Assembly: GCA_026168455.1 (NCBI GenBank)
Contig: CM047425.1
Location: 41,622,711-41,686,710 of the forward strand
From: Theocolax elegans
Taxonomy: Eukaryota; Arthropoda; Insecta; Hymenoptera; Cerocephalidae
Length of the DNA stretch: 64,000 nt
Reading direction: 5' to 3'
Positions 33,905-44,579 of this stretch are shown piece by piece (position 1 is the stretch's first letter; each line of letters begins with the position of its first letter). A program made the position numbers and the translations under genes. A model generated the notes under the pieces. That model was given only the letters and a program-made list of their open reading frames with translations. It had not been told where the DNA came from and searched no databases.

Positions 33905-35968
33905 GGCGGAAACCCGCTCTCAGATTTCCTGAGTTGGGTGAGGGTGAGTAACTCGGCCCCAATTCCGAGAGTCCGATATAGACCTCCTACGATAGTGGAG
34001 GAAGAGGATTGCCACTAGTGCGCCTCGAAGTCGTGTTGTTTCGCCGAGCCTGTGTTGGCGATCAACTGCCCAACATGCTATATGATTGATACACTAACAC
34101 GCTTAGTTATTGAACACATGCCGTTGGCGGCTATACAATTCATCAGAGCAACCATGGTCATGGAAGACCTTACCCCAGACCGCAACCGCCGAGATGTCTC
34201 ACAGAGGTGTGTTATCGAATGACGGGAAGCCTTCCAGGCTTTTAAAAGTATTTCTCCCGACGTTTCCTTACGTAGGTTCGATGCACCATAAACTCGCACG
34301 AGAAGGCATTAAGAGCGTCAAGCTCCGAGCCCGATCATGCCGACTACAATATTGTCGAAAGTGAGTAAAGTCGAAAACCCTTTTGGCCGGACTCTTTTAT
34401 ATTGTTCCGGCTCAGTGTATACCGGGGTGGGAACAGCCTAAAAATGTCTTCGAAAATCATTGTGGAGTTCAGCGTACCTTAAGGACTCAACTCAGTCTCT
34501 GGCAAGCCAAAGCAGGAGATCAACTGAGGGGAAATTCCTTAGAAATACGTTCCACACGCCTCGAAAGGGGCGAAACCAGCATTGTGCAGAAAGTTGTTTC
34601 GTGAAAATGGTCCAGGTAACTCGGGTTTACTCGGGTAGATAATAAATTTCCGTCTATCGTCTAGCAAGTGATGGGTCCACCACTGTGGGTAAAGGGCCTC
34701 GGCCGGAGTCATAGCAGCTCCCAAAAGCAAGGAACCTCCGAAGCACAACGTAGGGTTGAACAACGTACTTCCAAAAGTATCTTTAAAGCCGAGAATTAGT
34801 AGGTTTGCCGAAGTATCTCGTCGAATTGATCCTTTCGATTTTCAGTTGTGAGTTAGTATACTCGTTTAGAGAACGTCTCGAAGCATTGTCCTCTCCGAAC
34901 AGGACTTATACCTTCGGGTATACAAAGTACCTATTACATCCGGCCGGATGGCTGGGTTTTTCTATTTGAAGAAATTCGAAAATGGCGGAGAGAATGATGC
35001 TGGGACGACGAAATCAGAGACGAGTAGAAGTCCCGCATACTGACCCAGTTTAGCCATGTACAAGTAGAGAGTCCTAAAGGCACTTGAAGCGTATAAAGGC
35101 TTTACCAGGCCGGATTTATAAGTAAGTCTTTTCGATCGGCAGACTGATATGAACCGGAAATTCGAATAGCATGGATGGACTAATGAAGGGAGCTCCAATG
35201 ATACGAGGAACTCAACGACGGTCTTGAAGTGTGATCCAATAGCAGTATGCAGTATGCCTTGGCTCCCCACAACTGACCACATACCAAATTTACCGATCAT
35301 GACGACAAAGGCAGGCAACCATACCTAGCCTTAATCTTGTAAATAATAAAACTGTCCTCGAACAGGTAGATCAAAAAGCTCGAAATCTTGTATATAATCA
35401 GAGTCGGGGCACGGCTAATCAAGCAAGTGCCCCGGGTGCGCAAACAGATTGGCCAGATGCCATGTAAATATCTAGAGCCGGAGTTCAACTAATCAAGTTG
35501 AGACCCGGATGCGAAGAGAGATTGGCCATATGCCTTGTAAATATAGAAATTAAATTAAATTAATCTGTATGAATCCAAAATGATTCGAAAGTGCACTGTT
35601 TGAGGCGTGGAGCTCATATCAATCAATCAAAGGCAAAACAGCCGGAGACCACGTCAATGATATAAACCGCACATACAAGATTAAGATTATTACAAATTAA
35701 ATCAATCACAAAAAGCATGAAGATAACCATGCATGTAAATATTGTAAATATGTAAATAGTAGGAAAGGGAAAAATCTTAGTCCATAAGTAAGTCTTCTCC
35801 CGTCGAAATAGTCGATGTGTATATCTTTCTTGTAGGTTCTCACTCTAAGTTGCTCCGTTTATTCAACTTCATCTGTTTTGCGTTTTTCTTGCGATAATAA
35901 TTTTACACTTTTATATACATAAACTTGCTCTAGGTCAAAAACGCCAAAAGCATTTTCTATACAAGACA
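33905..35968 (+). other. 5' region of the R1-like LINE, no convincing ORF1
   Basis: Frames up to 118 codons occur on both strands but none shows Gag-like zinc knuckles. It probably represents 5' UTR plus decayed ORF1. Confidence 0.4.
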
Positions 35969-36718
35969 ATGCCCCCTTCCACTAAGGTGAAGAAGGCGAG
36001 GGCCATGAATCGAAAGAGACGAAGCACAGCCGAAGGTTCACGCATCGAACGCGCCAACGCGGAACCAGCTTGCCAGCCCTCTCATGGTACCGATGGAGTA
36101 TTCAAAACTGACAGAAGCGCCCAAGAGCCACCAAACCCGAAGGCGGGACTGAAGGTGAGAATACTCCAACTGAACATGGGTAGATCGAGGGCCGTCACAG
36201 ACGAAACTCGAATTCGAATGGCCAGAACAGGGATTGACCTCGCTCTAGTCCAGGAACCCTATGCGCCGAAAGACACGCTAACAGGGATTGGATTTAGCTT
36301 TGGTACAATTACAGGTGCCAGGCCCGACCAAACAACAGCGGCAGCTGTGATCCACAGCTCTTGCACCTTAACGTACACAAGGGTCTCCCAGTTCTGCTCT
36401 ATCCATTGCGTCTGCTCCATGATGAGCGGTGCATTTGGACATTTCTACGTGGTCAGCTTATACTGCCAATTCAGGGACTCCATAAAGAGACACCTGGTGC
36501 AGTTACGACACATTCTGTCCTCGCTAAAGGATCAAAAGATCCTAATAGCGATGGACGCGTGGCCATGTGACCCTTCGGTGTTGGTGGACCGCATAGAGAT
36601 CTATCGGGCGTTTAACAAATTCGCCCGAGAATTCGTTATCCCCTCAGATCGGAACTCCGAGGACGGTGACAGCGATGATTGCGACGTTACTCCACTAACA
36701 CCAAACGCAGATGGCTAA
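35969..36718 (+). pseudogene. R1-like LINE endonuclease domain, truncated and chimeric
   Basis: A 249-codon frame. After a basic N terminus, LKVRILQLNMGRSRAVTDET and GIDLALVQEPYAPKD are the start of the APE-type endonuclease of R1-clade LINEs (N and E catalytic positions). AAAVIHSS and FYVVSLYCQF continue it up to ILIAMDA, where the family has its D-x-N motif. Exactly there the sequence changes to WPCDPSVLVDRIEIYRAF, a segment belonging to the C terminus of the RT protein (38250-38397). The rest of the endonuclease, including its SDH end, is absent, so the protein would be inactive. Confidence 0.8.
36558..36705 (+). repeat. 148 bp segment copied from the LINE 3' coding end
   Basis: Identical in length and nearly in sequence to 38250-38397. 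I saw one difference, GTTGGTGGACC versus GTTGGTTGACC. The right break point is after ACTAACACCAAA in both. The left shared bases are CGTGGCCATGTG. Confidence 0.9.
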
Positions 36719-37846
36719 CCCAGAGCACAGGAAGCGGAACGACTGAGGTCATGAAACAACGAAAGCTCAAAAACACGCTTTCCCTAATGCGGAAAACAAA
36801 GATCACATACAAGTCCGAAATTACGAGATCCAAGAAGGAGAGCTGGAAACAGTTCGTCAGCCGGGAAAGCGAGAAAGATGTATGGAGTCTTCCATACAGG
36901 CTCGCTTCAGGCAAAGTATGAATGATGAAGGCTCTCAACACTGTAACAGGAGCTAAAGGATCCACAACGACTTGAAAAGAGACCTGTGACGCTCTACTAA
37001 ACACTCTAGTGCCAGACGATGACATATCGAAGGAGACGGACTTTCACGTTGAAAAACGTAGAGCCTGTCTCGGAGGGCTAGACTCCTCCCTTCACCCGGC
37101 TTGAAATAGTTTAAGCAATCTATGAGAACAAGAATATGGTGTCTTTCCCAAGAGATGGAAGGAAGGAATGCTGATTACTATACTTAAATCGCCTGACAGA
37201 GATGAGCAGGAAATGAAGTCTTATAGACCGATTTGCCTGCTCAGCGTCATGGGTAAAACCCTTGAACGCCTCATTATAAAAAGGCTTAAAGAACAGCAAC
37301 AAGACGAGCCAGGGCCTACAGGTATCCAAACATCCGGAGATCAGTTCGGATTCAAATCCGGACTGTCGACGGAGGATGCCATCATGAGGCTCAGGCAACT
37401 AGTCGAATGCAGCGAAAGTTCTTATGTGATGGCGTTCCCCCTAGACATCTCAGGGGCATTCGACAACTTGTGGTGGCCGAGTCTCCTTAGTGAGCTCAAG
37501 AGTCGAAAGTGCCCAGCAAGTTTGTTCAATTTGTTGTCAAACTATCTTAAGGACAGAGAGGTTTGCATCAAAGCAAACCTCCACTCAAAGAGTCCAGAAA
37601 GAAAGTGACCAAAGGATGCCCCCAGGGATCGATTTTCGGCCCAATCGGATGGAATCTCGACTATAACACCTTACTCAGGGATCTTCATAATAACGGGTTT
37701 AACGCTATAGCGTACGCTGACGACATAATCACCTTAGTCGAAGGCGAAACCCGAACGAAGCTCCAAGAACATGGACAAAGAATGATGAATATTGTCGAAA
37801 CCTGGTGCGAACAACATAAACTGGACATATCGATCCCGAAATCGTG
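36706..37846 (+). pseudogene. R1-like LINE linker and reverse transcriptase
   Basis: Three overlapping frames. The linker includes KSEITRSKKESWKQFVSR. RT blocks are YRPICLLSVMGKTLERLI, DQFGFKSGLSTEDAI, AFPLDISGAFDNLWWPSLL (first catalytic D), then after a frameshift KGCPQGSIFGPIGWNL and IAYADDIITLVEG (catalytic DD intact), ending QHKLDISIPKS with a stop. Stops and shifts at about 36921, 36975, 37105 and 37608 inactivate it. The RT thumb beyond 37850 is deleted. Confidence 0.8.
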
Positions 37847-37906
37847 AATGATACTATTGAAAGGACGACTCGATGCTCGTAAGCCCCCAAACATTCAACT
37901 AGAACT

Positions 37907-38527
37907 TTGAAAAGCGACATCTCTGAAGCCAAAAGAAAAGTTCATGATGAACTTTTGAACGAGTGGCAGAAGAGATGGGAATCTACAGAAAAGGGGTCGA
38001 CCACGCGCAAGTTCATCCGCTCTGTACATGACAGGACTAGAAAGAGTTGGTTACGGCCGAACCACTACACATCACAGTTCCTCACGGGACACGGGTCTTT
38101 TAAGTCTTACCTGTACCGTTTCGGGAAAAGCGAAGACCCGAGATGTAACTGTGGTCTTGAGCAAACTTCTGACCATATACTCTTTGACTGTCCCCGTGTA
38201 GCTAACAGCAGACAACCACTCATCGATGTGGTTCACAGGTATGGCCACTCGTGGCCATGTGACCCTTCGGTGTTGGTTGACCGCATAGAGATCTATCGGG
38301 CGTTTAACAAATTCGCCCGAGAATTCGTTATCCCCTCAGATCGGAACTCCGAGGACGGTGACAGCGATGATTGCGACGTTACTCCACTAACACCAAATTG
38401 GAATGAAAGGAAAAGTATAGGTGTTTCTAGAAAGAGGCCACTTCCCTGGCAATCCAGTGTGAAGCCGTGTACAGTGAAGCTGGTTAGACTCTCTCACCAG
38501 GATCTCCAGTCTGTACATCGAGCTTGA
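37907..38527 (+). pseudogene. R1-like LINE C-terminal region
   Basis: Contains EWQKRWESTEKGSTTRKFI, TSQFLTGHGSFKSYLYRFGK and the CCHC-like tail CNCGLEQTSDHILFDCPRV, typical of R1-clade proteins after the RT domain. WPCDPSVLVDRIEIYRAF and TPLTPNWNERKSIGV follow and the frame stops after QSVHRA. It is joined to RT by a deletion at about 37850-37905. Confidence 0.8.
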
Positions 38528-38950
38528 AAGGCATCCCCAAAGCCGGGATCGCCTGTTCGAACCCGATTAAGGGAATTGTCAGAACCCTCGACTTCGAACG
38601 GCCTCGTCTTAACGACGAGAACAGAGGGTTCAGACTCATCACGGAATGCAAAGGAATTTCTCCTACAAATTGCATTTATTCGAACGCTAGGCCACCTACC
38701 GCAAAACCTCCCCGGGGATCCGGGGAGTAATAGGGAGATGTGTTTCGGCATGTCGACAGTTGGACCAATATGACTTTACTATGGTACGCAGGGACTGGAA
38801 ACTGAGCCCCACGTTGGCGTACCTCTGAGTCGAAAGTGAAACGCCAGCGTGTCCCCAGTATTGGGTTGGACTCTGCGTGGTATGTGGTTGTAAGCAGGCT
38901 TGACGGGTGTAGCGAGTTGACCCGGATGCCGCTTATGTTCGAAATTTGGA

Positions 38951-40183
38951 TTATATGTCATTGTTACAAAAATGTCCGGTTTTCCATTATTTTGCATTAT
39001 GGTTGTTTCATCTAAAAAGTTCTGTTGCATTGCTCTTGGGCTGCCTATAAAACTAGATGGAAAAATAACCATTTTACTAATAGAAATATTTTTATTACTA
39101 TATCTATTGTTAAGTTGATCCATTAAACCTTTATATTGTTCTGTTCGTATATTATGTTGATCTTTTCTTATAAAATATAAACGATTATTTTCAACTTTCG
39201 TCCACGAATTGAGAATATATTGGTTGGATAAACTTTTGAGATTTAAACATGGATTAAATGCTTGTGGTATACTAAATCTGTATGAATAATATTGTAAAGC
39301 AGTTATATTATCTTATTTTCGTTCACCTGAACTTTTCATAAATGGTTCCCAACCTGAATCACCGTATGGAAATATTAATGGATATACCATTGGATCAATA
39401 TCTTTGTTAATAATTGCAATTGTTTGAGGTTTTCTTTCCTTTTTGAAAAATACATATATCTGTATAGGAAGGTGGTTCTCCAATTTCTCCAACATATACG
39501 ATAGCAACTTCATTGCAAACCGCTATTTGTGATTTATTTTTTAATGTTTTATCTCTAGTTAAATACATTTTAATTTCTTGAACTGGACGATTTAATTCAG
39601 TTGAACGTGCATGTTCTTCTTTTTCGATTTCATGCATCAGTTTATATGCATTTGCAAATGGATTTCGTTCACGTAGTACACTATCTAATTCTTGTATTAA
39701 TTCGTTGTCTAAATTGTTCTGATGCCATTGAGATAATCTATAGTCATTTGCTATTTTATTGTCTAGTATATATAATTGGCCAAATTTTGGACTTTCAGAT
39801 TCATTTGGATGTAAAGCATACGTATTGTGGTAAATTTGATCACAAATTTTTAATACTTGCAGTCTAGCAGTAGTAAAATAAGCTAATTTTGCACCAAAAC
39901 TTGCAAATGCTAATAAATTGTTGTAAATTCTTATATTTTGTTTAAAATTTTTATCTTTAATAGATTGTCCTAATAAATAAGTTTTAAAAGTTTCAGGATA
40001 CGGAGTGATACTTTCAAGTTTTACTTTGTTTCTATAAAAACAATCGGCATACTTATTATCTTTTTTTACTTCGTTTCTGAAATATATTGCTTCGCAAAAT
40101 TGACATTCGTAAATAAGTTTTCCAAGGTAATTGCACTCGATTGTAGAATCATAAAATTCTGCCAACTTATGTACTTTGGTCAT
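38951..40183 (-). pseudogene. Helitron Rep-Hel N-terminal half
   Basis: Minus-strand block 40183-39407 begins MTKVHKLAEFYDSTIECNYL and includes YECQFCEAIYFRNE (zinc-binding pair) and YNNLLAFASFGAKLAY. It continues with IYHNTYALHPNESESPKFGQ and DPMVYPLIFPYGDSGWEP (block 39513-39313), then KMVIFPSSFIGSPRAMQQNF and NGKPDIFVTMTYNPNF (39123-38955). These are the conserved blocks preceding the Rep nickase centre. Right after NPNF the R1-like LINE begins. The HUH and YY motifs are not found on the far side. Confidence 0.85.
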
Positions 40184-40502
40184 TTGTTTTCATTTTTACT
40201 TTTAGTTATTAGAATTTACTTTTTTCTAGATTGAGATACACCAGATTTTCGTTTTCAGTCTGTTTCACTTTTCATTTTAAAGGTTTCATTTTTTTCAACT
40301 TCAAATTGTGAAGCCCGAAATTTGTGTATTTATTCTGGTTCAGCTATTTTGTGTGCCTTAATCATTTGTTTTCTTTTCTCACTCTTTATTCTAGGGATTT
40401 CTTTTTTTTATCTGCAGATTGTGATGCTCTAAACTTACGTTGTCGTTCTGCTTTAGCTAATTTTTGTTCTTCAGTCATTTGTTACTCTTTTCTTGGTTTT
40501 TA

Positions 40503-40814
40503 TTACTGAGATTTCTTTTTTTTTATCTGCAGTTGAGATGCTCTAAAATTACGTTGTCGTTCTGCTTCGGCTAATTTTTGTTCTTCAGTCATTTGTATTC
40601 TTTTCTTGGTTTTTATTACTGAGATTTCTTTTTTTTTATCTGCAAATTGAGATGCTCTAAACTCACGCACTCGCTTTGCCTCAGCTAATTTGTATTCTTC
40701 AGTCATTTGTTCTCTTTGCGTGCTTTTTATTATTGAGATTTTTTTTATCTTCAGAATGTGATGCTTAAACTTACGTTGTCGTTCTGCTTCGGCTATTTTT
40801 TGTTCTTGAGTCAT
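40503..40814 (-). pseudogene. Helitron N-terminal repeat region (about 35-residue charged repeats)
   Basis: A 103-codon frame with three tandem copies of a unit of the form MTEEQKLAEAERQRNFRAS followed by a lysine-rich spacer. Further degraded copies continue to about 40250. Helitron Rep proteins commonly carry arginine/glutamate-rich short repeats of this sort at the N terminus. Predicted to be helical. Function unknown. Confidence 0.6.
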
Positions 40815-41269
40815 TTGTTTTATTTTTTTGTTTTTAATTGTTGCTGATTCTGTTTCTCCATCTTCAGATTAAGATGGTCGTAATTTTCTTTTACTTTCTG
40901 ATTTATTAATTTTGCTTTGTTGTTTTATTTCAAAGGGTTTGATTTTTATAACGTGTAGCTCTTTATTCTGTTGGTTAAAATTTTTTTTTGATAGTGATAC
41001 TGTTAAATCTTTAATTTCATATATTTTTTTATATTTCTTCCTGTGATTTCTTCATATCTACATCTTTAATTTGTAGTTTTAGTGTGTCAGCAAAAGTAAG
41101 TTTTGTTTTTTTTTGTTATTTCTGTTTTACTATCATTAATAGTCGTCCTTTTTTCTTTTAATTCTTTATAAAATTGGTTATCTTGTTTAATTAAATCGAT
41201 TGACTCATTAATCAATGGAACATTTAGCAATGAATTATGATATTAGCCGAATACTCTGATATATTATAA

Positions 41270-41626
41270 TTTTTAAAAACTTGTTTTAATTATGAATTAC
41301 AATTCTGTTTTTATGTCTCTGATTATTTGGAATACCACTTCTCAAAATAGGAAACATTTTAACTGATTGATTTTCATAAATCATTTCTAAATGGCTTCTC
41401 ATCATTGATTCATCGAATATTATATTACAAGGACAAACACCATTAGAAAATCTTGCATTTTAAAATGTGGATTTAATTTCATAAATTCAAACATATGCCT
41501 ATCAAAGAGGTACTTTGCAGCAATTAATTTTGACTTATAGTCAGTTAATCGATAGCTTTTTGAATTATCTATCCATTCAGATAGATTTGCATTGGACGAC
41601 AGAGAAACGTGTATGTTTTGAAACAA
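41270..41626 (-). pseudogene. unidentified coding-like fragment upstream of Helitron Rep
   Basis: Block 41626-41420 (MFQNIHVSLSSNANLSEWID...) and, after a shift, FDESMMRSHLEMIYENQSVK. It may be the extreme N terminus of the Helitron protein or a captured fragment. I do not recognise it. Confidence 0.3.
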
Positions 41627-42055
41627 CCCTTAACGTTATATTATATAATATAGAGATTATTAATATTATTTAATTTTTTATCTTATTTTAATAATTTAAA
41701 TTTTTTATTTAAATTTAATATTATTTTATAATTTAATTTTTACTTATAGGGAGTCAATCGATAGCTTCTTAAATCTGTTTTTTAATTAAATCTTAAGGGT
41801 TATTTATCTTGTTTTAAACCCCCCTTTATCTGAATTGTTAGATAATTAAAATAGCTATCGATCGACTGCCTATAAGTCAAAATTAAATAACTCAAAGTAC
41901 CCCTTTTAGTCGGATAATGTTAAAGGGTGTTTCAAAATATACATGCTTCCCTTACATAGAAGCTTTCAAGGGTGTGTTGCCCAATTGGAATTCAGCAGAA
42001 TGGATAGATAATTAAAAAAGCTATCGATTGACTCCCTATAAGTCAAAATTATTAT
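41520..42055. repeat. four alternately inverted copies of a 35-45 bp phrase
   Basis: GCTATCGATTGACTCCCTATAAGTCAAAATT (shown in part) occurs as AGCTATCGATTGACTCC at 42016 and AGCTATCGATCGACTGCC at 41852. In the opposite orientation it occurs as GGAGTCAATCGATAGCTTCT at 41750 and GTCAGTTAATCGATAGCTTT at 41541. Confidence 0.75.
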
Positions 42056-42555
42056 TACTATTAGCATAATTTTGATGAAAATTTTTATTCAGTTATAATG
42101 AGTGTAGACTTAGTATAAAATTATCGTAAGTTACACAGAGAAAAAAAACTGCGTTAAATATTAATTAAATTAATTAATTTACTAATTATTACATTTTAAA
42201 TTAATTTAAGGTCATTATAAATGTATGTTTTCTTTTCATATTATTAAATTTACTCTAACATAATATAAAATTAAGTATACTATAACAATTCTTGGGTTAT
42301 TTAATATTGAAACGCAAAATATTAGGTATTGACCTTATAACATTTATTAGATGCAAAGAAGCAACAATTTAACAACAATCATTTTAATTGTAAATTAAAA
42401 TGGAAACCATTTTTTTCGCAGAATTTGTTCAATTATCCATAATTTATCTAAAACGCCGCATTAGACAAAGGTAACTACGGTTTTTTTGATATTTTCCATT
42501 TTTAATATTTTACTCCAAATCTACTGGAAAGAGCACATTTCATATTCCTTGGATT

Positions 42556-43514
42556 TGAAAAAAATACTGTCACATCCTGGAGACGATGTCCAAGTGGTCA
42601 GGGTGCCATCCAGATCATCCGGACATCGTCTACCGGATAGTCTACATGCCATTCTGCATAAATATGCAAAAAATATTGTCACTTCCTGGAAACGATGTCC
42701 AGGTGGTCAGGGTGACCTCGGACATCGTCTACAGGAAAGTCTACATGTCATTCTGCATAAATATGCAAAAAATATTGTCACTTCCTGGAGGTGATGCCCA
42801 GATGGTCAGGGTGAGCTCCAGGTCATTCGGACATCGTCTACAGGAAAGTCTACATGCCATTCTGCATGAATATGCAAAAAATATTATCACTTCCTGGAGG
42901 TGATGTCCAGGTGGTCACGGTGAGCTCCTGGTCATCCGGGCATCATCTACAGTAAAGTCTACATGCCATTCTGCATAAATATGCAAAAAGTATTGTCATT
43001 TCCTGGAGACGATGTCCAGGTGGTCAGGGTGACCTCCAGGTCATTCGGACATCGTCTGCAGGAAAGTCTACATGCCATTCTGCATAAATATGCAAAAAAT
43101 ATTGTCACTTCCTGGAGGTGATGTCCACGTGGTCAGGGTGAGCTCCAGGTCATCCGGGCATCATCTACAGGAAAGTGTACATGTCATTCTGCATAAATAT
43201 GCAAAAAATATTGTCACTTCCTGGAGGTGATGTCCAGGTAGTCAGGGTCACCTCCAGGTCATTCGGACATCGTCTACAGTATAGTCTACATGCCATTCTG
43301 CATAAATATGCAAAAAATATTGTCACTTCCTGGAGATGATGTCCAGGTGGTCAGGGTGACCTCCAGGTCATTCGGACATCGTCTCCAGGAAAGTCTACAT
43401 GTCATTCTGCATAAATATGCAAAAAATATTGTCACTTCCTGGAGGTGATGTCCAGGTGGTCAGGGTGAACTCCAGGACATCCGGACATTGTCTACAGGAA
43501 AGTCTACATGTCAT
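42556..43514 (+). repeat. 9 x 109 bp tandem array in the Helitron 5' region
   Basis: Unit starts of CACTTCCTGG fall at 42571, 42680, 42779, 42888, 42997, 43106, 43215, 43324 and 43433. The spacing is 109 bp except for one 99 bp unit. The unit contains GATGTCCAGGTGGTCAGGGT and CATTCTGCATAAATATGCAA. Open frames through it are periodic artefacts. The array lies 140 bp from the 5' terminus. Confidence 0.95.
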
Positions 43515-43654
43515 TACCCCTAGTGTCAACCACTCACAGGTAAAACCAAATGTGGTAAACGATAAATCTAATCGATCGCCAATTCCGTACGCCGTACGCC
43601 TTACACCGGAAAAATTTTACTTATAGTATGATGATATGATATAATATGATATGA

Positions 43655-44355
43655 TTTGTAAAATGCGATAAGCGATTCAATAGCGGTTACTTGTTCGACT
43701 GGCAAAGCCAGGTACGATGCGTTAGGCAAGCCGCCCATTTCATGCATCGATCGTCATAAATCCCTATAAAGGTACCAGGTAAGTTGTTATATAATATTGA
43801 AATATGCTAGTAAGGTCATATAGTCGTTACTTGGCGTTATAGTGAAACGCCCTATTTAACCTTATATTTTTGTATTCTCTAAAAGACAATAACTGTTAAA
43901 ATCCCGATAGAAATCCACTTGTTAAGGATATATCATTCTGTATTACCTGAAATAGGACTATAGATAATTCATTCATGTTCGGGTTTTTCATTATAAAATA
44001 CTATAAGCTTTAGAGTGAAATAGCATTGATATACAGGTACGTGAAAAGTGGCAAATCCTTATAGTGCCCGGTAAATATAAATACAAAATATTTAAATATA
44101 TAAATGTGTACCCGATATACTCCGATAAACTATTTTATGCTCTTTTATGTTACACGTTTATTCCTATAAAACCTTATAAAGAAATTTATTTTTATCGCAT
44201 TTTATGAGGTGTTCATTATGAAGCCTATAGTTATAAGCTTATTCTTTCCGATTCCTATTAAATAATGTATAGCATTCTATCGCAAACTCCGGGTGCAAAG
44301 CCACATGAAGTACGATAAAAAAATTTTTTTTATATATGTATATAATATATAATAT
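43655..44355 (-). repeat. distal part of the nested CCTATAAA element
   Basis: Reverse complement of about 57985-58650 (for example GTAAGTTGTTATATAATATT and GTGTACCCGATATACTCCGA). The terminal 40 bp are replaced by TA-rich sequence. Confidence 0.8.
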
Positions 44356-44579
44356 CGGTCTCACTTGAACTAAATGCTTTAAATTAATATAAAGCGGGCC
44401 TATCGTACTCTTTATCCACTATGTTTGGTGGAATTTCCCAGAGCACAGCCTTTTAAATTAATTAAAGGTGTTTCATCCTCGATCTCCAGCTTGGACTCCT
44501 CAGTAAGGAACTGGAGATCTTACCTTAGACGCCTGTCGCAAGATGAACCGCGACGCCAGTAAAAATAGGGGTTCAGGAA

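Larger units (their letters stand above)
33905..38950 (+). mobile_element. R1-clade-like non-LTR retrotransposon, rearranged
   Basis: GC-richer than the surrounding Helitron. The order is untranslated or ORF1-less 5' region (33905-35968), apurinic-like endonuclease (35969-36557), a transplanted 148 bp segment, linker and RT (36706-37846), a deletion, the C-terminal zinc-binding region (37907-38527), and 3' UTR to about 38950. It splits the Helitron Rep gene, and about 200 residues of Rep are lost at the junction. No poly(A) tail is visible and the exact ends are not certain. Two related 60-70 bp units (GCCAGATGCCATGTAAATAT, GCCATATGCCTTGTAAATAT) at 35395-35545 lie in the 5' part. Confidence 0.7.
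29230..43654 (-). mobile_element. Helitron with both termini, 14.4 kb including nested insertions
   Basis: On the minus strand the element begins TCATATCATATC (43654) after a host A. It ends GAGCGTTAGCGACCGAGG...TATGGCTAG (29230) before a host T. These are the 5'-TC and CTRR-3' ends and A/T target typical of Helitrons. The host sequence on the two sides joins as AATTA/TTTGTAA, which is continuous in the intact repeat at about 58.69 kb. It encodes a Rep-helicase (pieces from 40183 to 31642) disrupted by an R1-like LINE and a CACTA-like element. A 9 x 109 bp array lies near the 5' end. The YY/HUH catalytic part of Rep is missing, so it is non-functional. Confidence 0.75.
24644..44355 (-). mobile_element. 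nested CACTA-like element of the CCTATAAA/290 bp family (inferred span)
   Basis: Left end CCCATGTTGAAAAACC. 24644-25915 is the reverse complement of 62740-64000 and onward, 28630-29229 holds two units of the 290 bp repeat, and 43655-44330 is the reverse complement of about 57985-58650. The three blocks appear in the order expected for one inverted copy of the element at 57936, with other insertions between them. CG precedes the left end and follows position 44355, a possible 2 bp duplication. The right terminus itself is degenerate (TA-rich), so that boundary is approximate. Confidence 0.55.

Noticed and set aside
42486..43626. 100-codon frames in the 109 bp array
   Set aside because: 109 is not a multiple of three, so the frames shift from unit to unit; they are repeat artefacts.
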